From Kribbella catacumbae DSM 19601 (GTDB taxonomy: Bacteria > Actinomycetota > Actinomycetes > Propionibacteriales > Kribbellaceae), in NCBI RefSeq assembly GCF_000372465.1, contig NZ_AQUZ01000074.1, forward strand, positions 1 through 41,356: DNA of 41,356 nt, read 5' to 3'. Under the pieces are notes generated by a model. It did not search any database and was not told the DNA's origin. It was given only the letters and a program-made list of their open reading frames with translations. The translations under genes were made by a program, and so were the position numbers. Of this stretch, positions 23,992 through 31,294 are shown piece after piece; the stretch's first letter is position 1, and each line of letters begins with the position of its first letter.

Positions 23992-24132
23992 ATGACGAGC
24001 CCGTACGAAGACGACGAGCCGCTGCTGCCCGAACAGACCCGGGACGACGACCCGCGCGCCTGGGGCGAGAACGACTCCGGCAGCGAGGACGACGACGAAC
24101 GAATCCTGCGCGAGGTCCCGCCGCACCACTGA
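23992..24132 (+). CDS. Small acidic protein, 46 residues
   Basis: A short gene with strong G/C-ending codons and GGAGG 3 nt before the ATG. The product begins MTSPYEDDEPLLPEQTRDDD and ends RILREVPPHH; it has 13 Asp plus many Glu residues and no hydrophobic segment. Similar tiny acidic proteins occur across actinomycetes and have no known function. It sits between the 226-residue gene and the acetyltransferase and may be co-transcribed with the former. Confidence 0.7.
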   Translation: MTSPYEDDEPLLPEQTRDDDPRAWGENDSGSEDDDERILREVPPHH

Positions 24133-24241
24133 GCAGCGAGGGCTGCAGCGCCTGCACGATGGAGCAATCCGCTGGCCGCACTTCCCCGCGGTACCGGACA
24201 ATCCGTTCCACCAACGGGGTGGGTTTGCGGAGGGAGTTCCG

Positions 24242-24724
24242 ATGGAGTTGCGGGCGTTCGAGGGTGAGCACACGGCTCTTGTGGCTGGCTGGGCGAGCTC
24301 GGCGCAGGAGGTCTTGTTGCTGAGTGGCCGCGACGAGTACCCGTTCCCGGCCGACATCTCGACCAGTTGGCGGACGATCTCCGACGACATCCAGGCCTAC
24401 CTGTACTTCGACGGCGAGACCCCGATCGCGTACGGCGAACTGTGGCTCGACGCCGAGGAGGACGAGGTCGAACTCGCCCGGCTCATCCTGGCGCCCGACC
24501 TTCGCGGCAAGGGCATCGGCACCGAGTTCGTCCGCGCTCTGCTCGCACAGGCCCTCTCCGCGGGCTACGCCGACATCTTCCTCCGCGTCCGCCCCGACAA
24601 CGAACCCGCCATCCGTGCCTACCTCCGCGTCGGCTTCCACTCCGTCGCCGAATCCCTCGCAGCCGAGTGGAACGCCCCCCAACCCATCAACTACACCTGG
24701 CTCCAATACCCAACCAGCAGCTAA
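24242..24724 (+). CDS. GNAT-family N-acetyltransferase
   Basis: A 160-residue acetyl-CoA-dependent acetyltransferase. The acetyl-CoA-binding motif A is LARLILAPDLRGKGIGTEFVRALLAQAL (about 78-105); the following IFLRVRPDNEPAIRAYLRVGFHSV is the usual motif B region. The substrate is unknown. The ATG has GGAGGGAG 6 nt upstream. Confidence 0.88.
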   Translation: MELRAFEGEHTALVAGWASSAQEVLLLSGRDEYPFPADISTSWRTISDDIQAYLYFDGETPIAYGELWLDAEEDEVELARLILAPDLRGKGIGTEFVRALLAQALSAGYADIFLRVRPDNEPAIRAYLRVGFHSVAESLAAEWNAPQPINYTWLQYPTSS

Positions 24725-24785
24725 CAAGCCTGGCGGGTGGTGTGGCGTGGGCAGGGGCGTTCGGCGTCGTGCTGCGGGCGTGGGG

Positions 24786-25187
24786 TTACTGGCGGGCGCG
24801 GAGGGCGTCGCGGATTTCTACTAGGAGTTCCTGGTCCATGGTGAGGGGCTCGGGCTCTTCCTCGGGGGTGCCGGCTTTGGCGGCGCGGCGGTCTTGGAGC
24901 TTCTTCATCGGGACGACCAGGACGAAGTAGACGACGATGGCGGTCAGGAAGAACACCACGAAGGCGTTCACGATGGCGCCGAAGTCGATGATCGTCTTGT
25001 CGTTCTTGTCGTTGAGCTGGACTGCCAGGCCGTTGACGTTCGAGCCGCCGATCGCGGCGATCAGCGGGGAGACGAGGTTGTCGACCACGGTCTTCACCAC
25101 GGTGGCGAAGGCGGTGCCGATCACGACTGCGATCGCCAGGTCGAGGACGTTGCCTCGCATCAGAAATTTCTTGAAGCCCTCGAGCAT
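24786..25187 (-). CDS. Large-conductance mechanosensitive channel MscL
   Basis: A 133-residue membrane channel that opens under osmotic downshock. The N-terminal amphipathic helix (MLEGFKKFLMRGNVLDLAIAVVIGTAF) leads into TM1 (about 13-40) with the family's NVLDLAIAVVIG signature; a periplasmic loop (VQLNDKNDKTIIDFG) is followed by TM2 (about 70-93, NAFVVFFLTAIVVYFVLVV), and a charged cytoplasmic helix ends the protein (EEEPEPLTMDQELLVEIRDAL). Length and motifs match functional MscL proteins. GGAGG stands upstream of the ATG. Confidence 0.96.
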   Translation of the reverse strand: MLEGFKKFLMRGNVLDLAIAVVIGTAFATVVKTVVDNLVSPLIAAIGGSNVNGLAVQLNDKNDKTIIDFGAIVNAFVVFFLTAIVVYFVLVVPMKKLQDRRAAKAGTPEEEPEPLTMDQELLVEIRDALRARQ

Positions 25188-25339
25188 GACATTGCCTCCA
25201 CGGTGCGGGGCCCGGGCGGGCCCTCGGCTGGGTTACCCCGCAAAACGTAGGCGTCGGCTCACTGGATGGCGAGGGACCGCGCCGCGACCTCACGGATCGC
25301 CACCGCACCTGTCCGATAAGTGACCAGCCGACCAGTCGA

Positions 25340-25963
25340 TCAGCTTGTGTCAGGGATCACGGCGAAGGTGATGCGGGTGTTCGCCGTAGCCTGGGCGATC
25401 CGGCCGATGACGTCGCGACTCGCGGCGATTACGACCAATGCGCCTGACGTTGCGGTGGTTGAAGCCCGTGGGGCGGGTAGGGCGATCACGCGGACCGCGC
25501 TGGCCAGTGGGGTAGCGGAGTCGCCGGGCGTGCTTGTGGCGGCGTACAGGTCGATTTGGTCGCCGACCTGGAGGAGAGCGGTCAGGTCGGCGTCGTCGAC
25601 GCGCACCGGATAGGCGAATTGGCCGGCTGGTAGTGACGCGGGTGTGAGGAATCGGGCGTCGGTGAGTGGCTCGCCAGAGCGTACTGGCCCTGCGAGGACG
25701 CGTCGGGTCAGGTCAGTGCCTGGGCGGAGAGCACCGGCGGGCACGACCGAGGGAGGTAGTCGCACGGTGCGCAGGTCGCGCGCGGCCGGTGGCGAGCCGC
25801 CGGTCAGATCTCGGGCGGCGGCCAGCACGGCCACGGTCGGTGTTGGTGGTGGGGAAACGGCCGCTAGGCCGCAGTACACGGCTGCCGCCGCGGACAGCGC
25901 GGCCAGGAGACGACGGTGCCGGCGAGCGGCTTTGAGGAGGGCACGGGGGAAAGGTTGGCTCAT
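25340..25963 (-). CDS. SAF-domain protein (CpaB/RcpC-like)
   Basis: A 207-residue protein with a basic N-terminus, one membrane segment (about 20-38, LLAALSAAAAVYCGLAAV) and an external SAF domain (about 48-110, PTVAVLAAARDLTGGSPPAARDLRTVRLP, then RVLAGPVRSGEPLTDARFL), followed by an RcpC-like beta region (VRVDDADLTALLQVGDQIDLYA). Homologues help assemble Flp/Tad pili, but no pilus genes are near, and in actinomycetes an isolated copy beside mscL is common. The ATG at 25961-25963 follows TACTTT by 7 nt and lacks a Shine-Dalgarno. Confidence 0.8.
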   Translation of the reverse strand: MSQPFPRALLKAARRHRRLLAALSAAAAVYCGLAAVSPPPTPTVAVLAAARDLTGGSPPAARDLRTVRLPPSVVPAGALRPGTDLTRRVLAGPVRSGEPLTDARFLTPASLPAGQFAYPVRVDDADLTALLQVGDQIDLYAATSTPGDSATPLASAVRVIALPAPRASTTATSGALVVIAASRDVIGRIAQATANTRITFAVIPDTS

Positions 25964-25970
25964 GCCAGAG

Positions 25971-25976
25971 AAAGTA
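25971..25976 (-). promoter_or_regulatory. -10 box TACTTT, SAF gene
   Basis: Reads TACTTT on the minus strand, 7 nt before the SAF-gene ATG, in line with a leaderless start. Confidence 0.45.
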
Positions 25977-25993
25977 CGAGCCTTCGAGCGCCG

Positions 25994-26016
25994 TTCCCTC
26001 GTTATCCACAAGGGAA
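25994..26016. promoter_or_regulatory. DnaA box inside an inverted repeat
   Basis: TTATCCACA, the consensus DnaA box, at 26002-26010, flanked by TTCCCT (25994-25999) and AGGGAA (26011-26016), a perfect 6-bp inverted repeat. It lies between the FmdB stop and the SAF-gene start. Confidence 0.4.
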
Positions 26017-26027
26017 TCCGGAAAAGT

Positions 26028-26378
26028 TCAGGCGGCGCTGGTCTTGCTGGCCGACGACGACCCGGAGGTCGACGACGACGAGTCCGACTTCGACCCTGAG
26101 GAAGACGCCGAAGCCGACGAGTCCGACGACGAAGCCGAGGAGGACGAAGACGAGGACGAAGCCGACGCCTCGCTCTTCGCGGGCACCGTGCTGGTCCCGG
26201 ACGAGCGGCTGTCGGTGCGGTAGAAGCCCGAGCCCTTGAAGACGACGCCGACCGCGTTGAAGACCTTGCGCAGGGTCCCCTGACACTCCGGGCAAACCGT
26301 CAGGGCATCGTCGGTGAAGCTCTGGCGGACCTCGAGCGAGTTGTCACACTCGGTGCACTGGTACTGGTACGTCGGCAC
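26028..26378 (-). CDS. FmdB-family zinc-ribbon protein with Ser-rich tail
   Basis: A 116-residue protein. The first 55 residues form the FmdB putative regulatory zinc ribbon: MPTYQYQCTECDNSLEV with Cys8 and Cys11, and TVCPECQG with Cys29 and Cys32, followed by FNAVGVVFKGSGFYRTDSR. The rest is almost wholly Ser, Ala, Lys and Asp, with a run of eight Ser, and is presumably disordered. FmdB-type proteins were linked to amidase regulation, but in most bacteria the role is unknown. The GTG start has AGGGGAA 6 nt upstream. Confidence 0.88.
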   Translation of the reverse strand: MPTYQYQCTECDNSLEVRQSFTDDALTVCPECQGTLRKVFNAVGVVFKGSGFYRTDSRSSGTSTVPAKSEASASSSSSSSSASSSDSSASASSSGSKSDSSSSTSGSSSASKTSAA

Positions 26379-26435
26379 GTGGATTCCCCTTCAGGCCGCT
26401 GGCACTCCTACTACTCGACTGCTAATAATGCGTCA

Positions 26436-26465
26436 CGGGCCCGAAGTATTCCAACTTCGGGCCCG
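26436..26465 (-). terminator. Perfect 12-bp hairpin after DUF1203 gene
   Basis: CGGGCCCGAAGT (26436-26447), loop ATTCCA, and its exact complement (26454-26465). It lies 12 nt after the stop of the DUF1203 gene, between it and the FmdB gene. There is no T-run on the minus strand. Confidence 0.6.
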
Positions 26466-26477
26466 CCAGCACCCGGT

Positions 26478-26945
26478 CTAGGCCGCTTTGCGCCGGACGG
26501 AGAAGTTCCAGCACCCGGCGATCACGTTGCGCACGTGGACGAGCGCGACCTCGGGATCGTCGAACAGCCGCTTCAGCTCGCCTTCGCTCTCACCGGGCTC
26601 GGCCAGTACGCCGTCCAGCATCTGCCCGGCGGCGTCGTACGGGCGCAGTACAGCGTGGCGGTCGGCGAAGTCGGCGGGGAAGTCCGGGCCGGTGAAACCC
26701 GGGCAGGGGCCGACGTGGACGAAGACCGGCCCGACCTCGGCGTACGGGCCGCCCAGGGAGGATGGGCGGTGCGAGATGAGGGCGATCTGCTCGCCCTCAC
26801 CGGACAGCGTCAGGCAGCAGCGCAGCGGCGCGCCGGCCCCCGAGGTCCGGGCAACCAGCGGGTTGCCGAAGTCGTCGTGGCCGTTGCAGCGGATCCGGTC
26901 CAGATCGGTGGCAGGGACGGGAACGAACTCGAGTTCGGTGATCAT
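26478..26945 (-). CDS. DUF1203 family protein
   Basis: A 155-residue protein of family DUF1203. Typical parts are the N-terminal strand (FVPVPATDLDRIRCNGHDDFGNPL), CCLTLSGEGEQIALISHRPSSLGGPYAEVGPVFVHVGPC at about 55-92, and LRPYDAAGQM then a C-terminal VHVRNVIAGCWNFSVRR. Function is unknown. The ATG at 26943-26945 begins the recognisable family alignment; the frame stays open far upstream only because it is antisense to the acylase gene. Confidence 0.82.
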   Translation of the reverse strand: MITELEFVPVPATDLDRIRCNGHDDFGNPLVARTSGAGAPLRCCLTLSGEGEQIALISHRPSSLGGPYAEVGPVFVHVGPCPGFTGPDFPADFADRHAVLRPYDAAGQMLDGVLAEPGESEGELKRLFDDPEVALVHVRNVIAGCWNFSVRRKAA

Positions 26946-26981
26946 GCGGATGGAACGCGAAGGGGCCCGAAACCGTGAGGG

Positions 26982-26990
26982 TTGTCCACA
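26982..26990 (+). promoter_or_regulatory. DnaA-box match TTGTCCACA
   Basis: Exact match to the DnaA box favoured in high-GC actinomycetes, at the centre of the short repeat GGTTGT-CC-ACAACC, in the gap between the divergent DUF1203 and acylase genes. Confidence 0.35.
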
Positions 26991-27029
26991 ACCGGGGGAG
27001 CAGCATTTGGGGTGCGGGGCCGCATTCTC

Positions 27030-27035
27030 TAGGTT
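27030..27035 (+). promoter_or_regulatory. -10 box TAGGTT, acylase gene
   Basis: TAGGTT ends 6 nt before the GTG start at 27042; no Shine-Dalgarno is present. Confidence 0.5.
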
Positions 27036-27041
27036 TGGTCC

Positions 27042-29576
27042 GTGCGTCGCCTGCTGCGAGTCATCATCCTGTCCGGAATCGTGATCGCCACCTTGCTCCT
27101 GGTGGTGGCCGGGACCGGCATTTTCGTCGTCCGCCATTCCTTCCCCAGCTACGACGGGACGGTCGAGCTGACCGGCCTTGACGCGGACGTGGAGGTGGTC
27201 CGCGACGGCAATGGCATCCCGCAGATCTATGCCGACCAGCCGAGCGACCTGTTCGCCGCGCAGGGCTACGTTCACGCTCAGGACCGCTTCTTCGAGATGG
27301 ACTTCCGTCGCCACGTCACGGCCGGCCGGCTGGCCGAGCTGTTCGGCAAGGACGCGCTGGAGACGGACAAGTTCGTCCGCACGCTCGGCTGGCGCCGGGT
27401 CGCGGAGAAGGAACTCGGCCTGCTCACACCGACCACCCGGCAGTATCTGGACGACTACGCGCGCGGCGTCAACGCATACCTGGGCACGCACGCGGGCTCG
27501 GGCCTCAGCCTCGAGTACGCCGTACTGTCGCTGAAGGGCACCGACTATCACCCGGAGCCGTGGACCGCGGCCGACTCGCTGGCCTGGCTGAAGGCGATGG
27601 CGTGGGATCTCGGCGGCAACATGGACGACGAGATCACCCGCACCAAGCTCGCCGCGAAGTACCCGGTCTCCAACATCGCCAGCCTCTATCCGGACTACCC
27701 CTACGACCGCAACGAGCCGATCATCCCGACCGGCACGGTGACCAAGGGCGGCACGTTCACGGCCGCCCCGCCCGGCGCCGAAGCCCGGCGCGCCATGCTG
27801 ACGAAGGATCTGCTCAAGTCGCTCGACACCGTCGACAAGGTGGCGAAGGGCCTGCCGCAGCTGATCGGCCGCGGCGACGGCATCGGCTCGAACTCCTGGG
27901 TCGTCTCCGGTGAGCACACCACGAGCGGCAAACCGCTGCTGGCCAACGACCCGCACCTCGGCGCGACGATGCCGGGCGTCTGGACCCAGGTCGGCCTGCA
28001 CTGCAACAACGTCGGCACCCGCTGCCCGTACGACGTGTCCGGGTTCAGCTTCTCCGGCCTGCCGGGGGTGGTGATCGGCCACAACGGCTCGATCTCGTGG
28101 GGTTTCACCAACCTCGACCCGGATGTGGCCGACCTGTACCTGGAGAAGTTCAGCGGTCCCGACGCCGTCGTCTACGACAACAAGGTGCGCCCGCTGGTCA
28201 AGCGCGAGGAGACGTTCAAGGTCGCCGGTCAGGACAAGGTCGAGAAGATCACCGTCCGGGAGTCCCGGCACGGCCCGATCATCTCCGACGTCGGCGACGA
28301 CCAGCGCGAGGCCGGTGAGCTGGCGGCCAAACGGCTGAAGTCCCCGGAGGCGTACGGCGTCGCCCTCCAGTGGACCGCGCTGACTCCGGGCCGGACCGCC
28401 GACGCGCTGTTCGCGATCAACCGGGCGCAGAACTGGAAGGACTTCCGGGCCGCCGCGGCGCTGTTCGAGGTCCCCTCGCAGAACCTCGTATACGCCGACC
28501 GCGAGGGCCACATCGGGTATCAGGCGCCCGGCCGCGTCCCGATCCGCAACGTCGGCGTCGGCGACTGGCCGGTGCCGGGGTGGGACTCGCGGTACCACTG
28601 GAAGGGCTACATCCCGTTCGAGGCGATGCCGACCGAGGCCGACCCCGACGACGGCATCATCGTGACGGCGAACCAGGCGGTCGTACCGAAGACCTACCCG
28701 TACCACCTGACCGACGACTGGGACTACGGCTACCGGTCGCAGCAGATCCTCGACCGGATCCGCGCGGCCGGCAAGCTGGACGCGAACGCGATGGCCTCGA
28801 TCCAGCTCGACACCAAGAACCGCAACGCCGAGGCGCTGGTCCCGTACCTGCTGCACGTCCAGATCAACGACGAGTTCGACCGGCAGGGCCAGGACACGCT
28901 GCGGAACTGGGACTTCACCCAGCCGGCCGACTCCGCGCCGGCGGCGTACTTCAACATCGTCTGGCGCAACCTGCTCGAGCTGACCTTCCATGACCAGTTG
29001 CCGGAGGGGGCCTGGCCGGATGGCGGGTCGCGCTGGTTCGAGGTGATGCGCAAGCTGATCACCCAGCCGAACAGCACCTGGTGGGACAACCTGGGCACCC
29101 CGCAGCGGGAGAGTCGCGACGACATCCTCCGGGAGGCGCTCGTCAACGGCCGGTCCGAGATCACCACCAAGATGGCTCGCGAGCCTTCGAGCTGGAAGTG
29201 GGGCCGGCTGCACAAGCTGACGCTGACGAACCAGACGCTGGGCGAGTCGGGCATCGGCGTGGTGGACAAGCTCTTCAACCGCGGCCCGTACGAGCTGGGG
29301 GGCGGGTCATCGCTGGTCAACGCGACCGCGTGGGACGCGTCGAAGGGCTACGGGGTGACCGCGGTGCCGTCGATGCGGATGGTGGTCGACCTGTCCGACT
29401 TCGACAAGTCGCGCTGGATCAACCTGACCGGTGTGTCCGGCCATGCGTTCATGTCGAACTACACCGATCAGACCAAGCTGTGGGTGCGCGGCGAGACACT
29501 GCCGTGGGCCTTCACCCGCGGCGCGGTCGAGGCGACCCGCAAGCACACCCTCACCTTCACCAAACCGGAGAACTAG
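27042..29576 (+). CDS. Penicillin acylase-family Ntn hydrolase
   Basis: An 844-residue member of the penicillin amidase family (peptidase S45), which hydrolyses amide bonds in beta-lactams or acyl-homoserine lactones after self-cleavage. A hydrophobic anchor or signal (about 4-30, VIILSGIVIATLLLVVAGTGIFVV) suggests location outside the membrane. The alpha chain holds QGYVHAQDRFFEMDFRR; the autocatalytic site is GIG/SNSWVVSG, so the beta chain would begin at Ser283, the nucleophile; LLANDPHLG and GLPGVVIGHNGSISWGFTN follow, as expected. The leaderless-type GTG start is supported by TAGGTT upstream. The 3' end overlaps the convergent beta-lactamase-like gene by 4 nt. The physiological substrate is unknown. 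Confidence 0.93.
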   Translation: MRRLLRVIILSGIVIATLLLVVAGTGIFVVRHSFPSYDGTVELTGLDADVEVVRDGNGIPQIYADQPSDLFAAQGYVHAQDRFFEMDFRRHVTAGRLAELFGKDALETDKFVRTLGWRRVAEKELGLLTPTTRQYLDDYARGVNAYLGTHAGSGLSLEYAVLSLKGTDYHPEPWTAADSLAWLKAMAWDLGGNMDDEITRTKLAAKYPVSNIASLYPDYPYDRNEPIIPTGTVTKGGTFTAAPPGAEARRAMLTKDLLKSLDTVDKVAKGLPQLIGRGDGIGSNSWVVSGEHTTSGKPLLANDPHLGATMPGVWTQVGLHCNNVGTRCPYDVSGFSFSGLPGVVIGHNGSISWGFTNLDPDVADLYLEKFSGPDAVVYDNKVRPLVKREETFKVAGQDKVEKITVRESRHGPIISDVGDDQREAGELAAKRLKSPEAYGVALQWTALTPGRTADALFAINRAQNWKDFRAAAALFEVPSQNLVYADREGHIGYQAPGRVPIRNVGVGDWPVPGWDSRYHWKGYIPFEAMPTEADPDDGIIVTANQAVVPKTYPYHLTDDWDYGYRSQQILDRIRAAGKLDANAMASIQLDTKNRNAEALVPYLLHVQINDEFDRQGQDTLRNWDFTQPADSAPAAYFNIVWRNLLELTFHDQLPEGAWPDGGSRWFEVMRKLITQPNSTWWDNLGTPQRESRDDILREALVNGRSEITTKMAREPSSWKWGRLHKLTLTNQTLGESGIGVVDKLFNRGPYELGGGSSLVNATAWDASKGYGVTAVPSMRMVVDLSDFDKSRWINLTGVSGHAFMSNYTDQTKLWVRGETLPWAFTRGAVEATRKHTLTFTKPEN

Positions 29577-30649
29577 AAGGCGTCCTCGAAAGCCGCGAAG
29601 AGCTCGGGCGGCCAGGTCCAGATCGCTCGTTGGGTCAGTAGCAGTACGACGGTCTGCTGATCCGGCGACGTCGACCAGAGCGTGCCGAGCCCGCCGGCCC
29701 AGCCGTAACGCCCGTCGCCGACCGATACCCCGAGCCCGAACCCCCAGCCGGTGTCCGGTCCAAGGAAGGCGACTCCAGCTGCTCGCTGTTCCGCGGTCAG
29801 CTGGTCCGTGGTCATCTGCCGCACAGTCTCAGCCGAGAGAATTCCGTTGCCTCCGGCAAGCATCATCTGAGCGAAAGCGTTGAAGTCGTCCGCGGTCGAG
29901 ACCAGCCCGCCACCCCCATCGGGGAACGAGGGCGGTGTCGACCACTGGCTCCCGGCCGCGCTGTCGTACTCCTCGCCATCCAGGTACGCCGTCGTCAGCC
30001 GCGCGGGATCGCCAGCCGTGAACCCGGTGTCCCTCATCCCCAACGGCTCGAAGATCCGCTGCCGCAGGAAGTCTTCGAGCGACTGCCCCGCCGCCCGGGC
30101 GATCAGTACTCCGAGCACCTGCGCGCTGGTCCCGTAGAGCCACCGCTCACCCGGCTGGTACTGCAGCGGCAGCGTGCCGAGCCGCCGCATCCACTCATCC
30201 GGACCCAGCGGCGATCGAGGCTTCGGCGGCCCGAAGGTCCGTAGCTCGAGTCCTTCCTGGCGGGAGCGGATCGCCGGGTTGTCCGACTCGCCCAGCCCCA
30301 TCCGGAACGTCAGCAGATCCCGCACGGTGATCGCCCGCAAAGCCGGCACCGTGTCGTCGAGCGGCCCGTCGGAGCGACGCAGTACGAGTGGCGAGGCGAG
30401 TTCGGGGAGCAGTTCGTCGACGGGCTCATCGAGCGCCAGACGACCTGACTCGACCAGGATCATCGTCGCCGCGGCCACGATCGGCTTGGTGAAGGACGCC
30501 ACCCGGAACAAGCTGTCCCGCTGCATCGGCGCGCCGCCGAAGGCGAGCCGGCCGATCGCGTCCACTCGCGTCTCCCCGCCGCGGCTCACCAGCGCGACCG
30601 CACCCGCCAGCGCGCCGCTGTCGACGGACGAGGTCACCTGGTCGATCAT
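29573..30649 (-). CDS. Beta-lactamase-like serine hydrolase (class C/esterase EstB type)
   Basis: A 358-residue hydrolase. Ser52-x-x-Lys55 in ASFTKP is the nucleophile motif, Tyr172 in LYGTSAQ occupies the YxN position, and GGLVSTADDFNAFAQMML is a family hallmark. There is no signal peptide, so it is probably a cytoplasmic esterase or D-peptidase relative rather than a resistance enzyme. Its ATG overlaps the stop of the cyclo-ligase gene (TGATG), so it is the second gene of that operon. Confidence 0.9.
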   Translation of the reverse strand: MIDQVTSSVDSGALAGAVALVSRGGETRVDAIGRLAFGGAPMQRDSLFRVASFTKPIVAAATMILVESGRLALDEPVDELLPELASPLVLRRSDGPLDDTVPALRAITVRDLLTFRMGLGESDNPAIRSRQEGLELRTFGPPKPRSPLGPDEWMRRLGTLPLQYQPGERWLYGTSAQVLGVLIARAAGQSLEDFLRQRIFEPLGMRDTGFTAGDPARLTTAYLDGEEYDSAAGSQWSTPPSFPDGGGGLVSTADDFNAFAQMMLAGGNGILSAETVRQMTTDQLTAEQRAAGVAFLGPDTGWGFGLGVSVGDGRYGWAGGLGTLWSTSPDQQTVVLLLTQRAIWTWPPELFAAFEDAF

Positions 30650-31224
30650 CAGCTCAGCCCTTTGCCGGGAATCAGTTGAATCAGCCTAGTTGGCGTCAGG
30701 GCTGCCCCGACCGGTTGGTCGTGGGGATCGGCCGGGAGGGAGTCGACGATCTCGGAGTCGTGGACGACGGCCCAGGTCGGCGTACCGGGTGGGACGCGAG
30801 CGAGGGCCCGGTCGTAGGAGCCGCCGCCGCGACCCAGCCGTACGCCGTGGCGGTCGACCGCGAGCGCAGGGCAGATCACCAGTTCAGCGGTGGCGATCGC
30901 GTTGGCCCCGAGGTCCACCGGGGGTTCCGACAGGCCGAGCCGCCCCGGAACGAGGTCCGCCGCGCCCGGAGCGATACCCCAGCCGAGATCGTTGTCGGCG
31001 TACAGGACCGGCAGGAGCACCTCGCGGCCGGAGGCGAGCAGCCAGTCGATCAGCGGACCGGTCTGCGGCTCGCTGCCCATCGAGATGTAGAGCGCGATCC
31101 GCCGCGCGGCCACCACCTCGGCCTGCGCGCTGGCGACTGCCAGCAGCCCTGGCCCTGACGGCTCGGTCAGGAGCCGCCGGGCGGCCAGCAGTTGCGCACG
31201 GATGGCCGCCTTCGAAGAGAGCAC
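30649..31224 (-). CDS. 5-formyltetrahydrofolate cyclo-ligase
   Basis: A 191-residue enzyme that converts 5-formyltetrahydrofolate to 5,10-methenyltetrahydrofolate with ATP, recovering a stored folate form. Signatures are the N-terminal KAAIRAQLLAARR, the loop ALYISMGSEPQTGPLIDWLL and the folate/nucleotide-binding LGRGGGSYDRAL (about 130-141). The GTG start is 6 nt after TAGGAT with no Shine-Dalgarno. It is divergent from the uridylyltransferase, an arrangement kept in many actinobacteria. Confidence 0.92.
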   Translation of the reverse strand: MLSSKAAIRAQLLAARRLLTEPSGPGLLAVASAQAEVVAARRIALYISMGSEPQTGPLIDWLLASGREVLLPVLYADNDLGWGIAPGAADLVPGRLGLSEPPVDLGANAIATAELVICPALAVDRHGVRLGRGGGSYDRALARVPPGTPTWAVVHDSEIVDSLPADPHDQPVGAALTPTRLIQLIPGKGLS

Positions 31225-31230
31225 AGCGTG

Positions 31231-31236
31231 ATCCTA
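31231..31236 (-). promoter_or_regulatory. -10 box TAGGAT, cyclo-ligase operon
   Basis: Minus-strand TAGGAT, 6 nt before the GTG start at 31224. TTAAGT lies 17 nt further upstream as a weak -35. Confidence 0.5.
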
Positions 31237-31282
31237 GGGTTGCGGAGTGACGTACTTAACGTCGCGGTGACATTGCCTAGCC

Positions 31283-31288
31283 TAGGGT
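31283..31288 (+). promoter_or_regulatory. -10 box TAGGGT, uridylyltransferase gene
   Basis: TAGGGT ends 6 nt before the ATG at 31295; no Shine-Dalgarno is present. Confidence 0.5.
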
Positions 31289-31294
31289 TGGGAC

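Noticed and set aside
23134..24390. A 418-codon minus-strand frame
   Set aside because: Antisense to the 226-residue gene and to the small acidic gene; no domain and atypical composition.
26478..29213. A 911-codon open frame on the minus strand
   Set aside because: Most of it is antisense to the penicillin-acylase gene and has no family motifs. Only its last 155 codons, the DUF1203 gene from 26945, are real.
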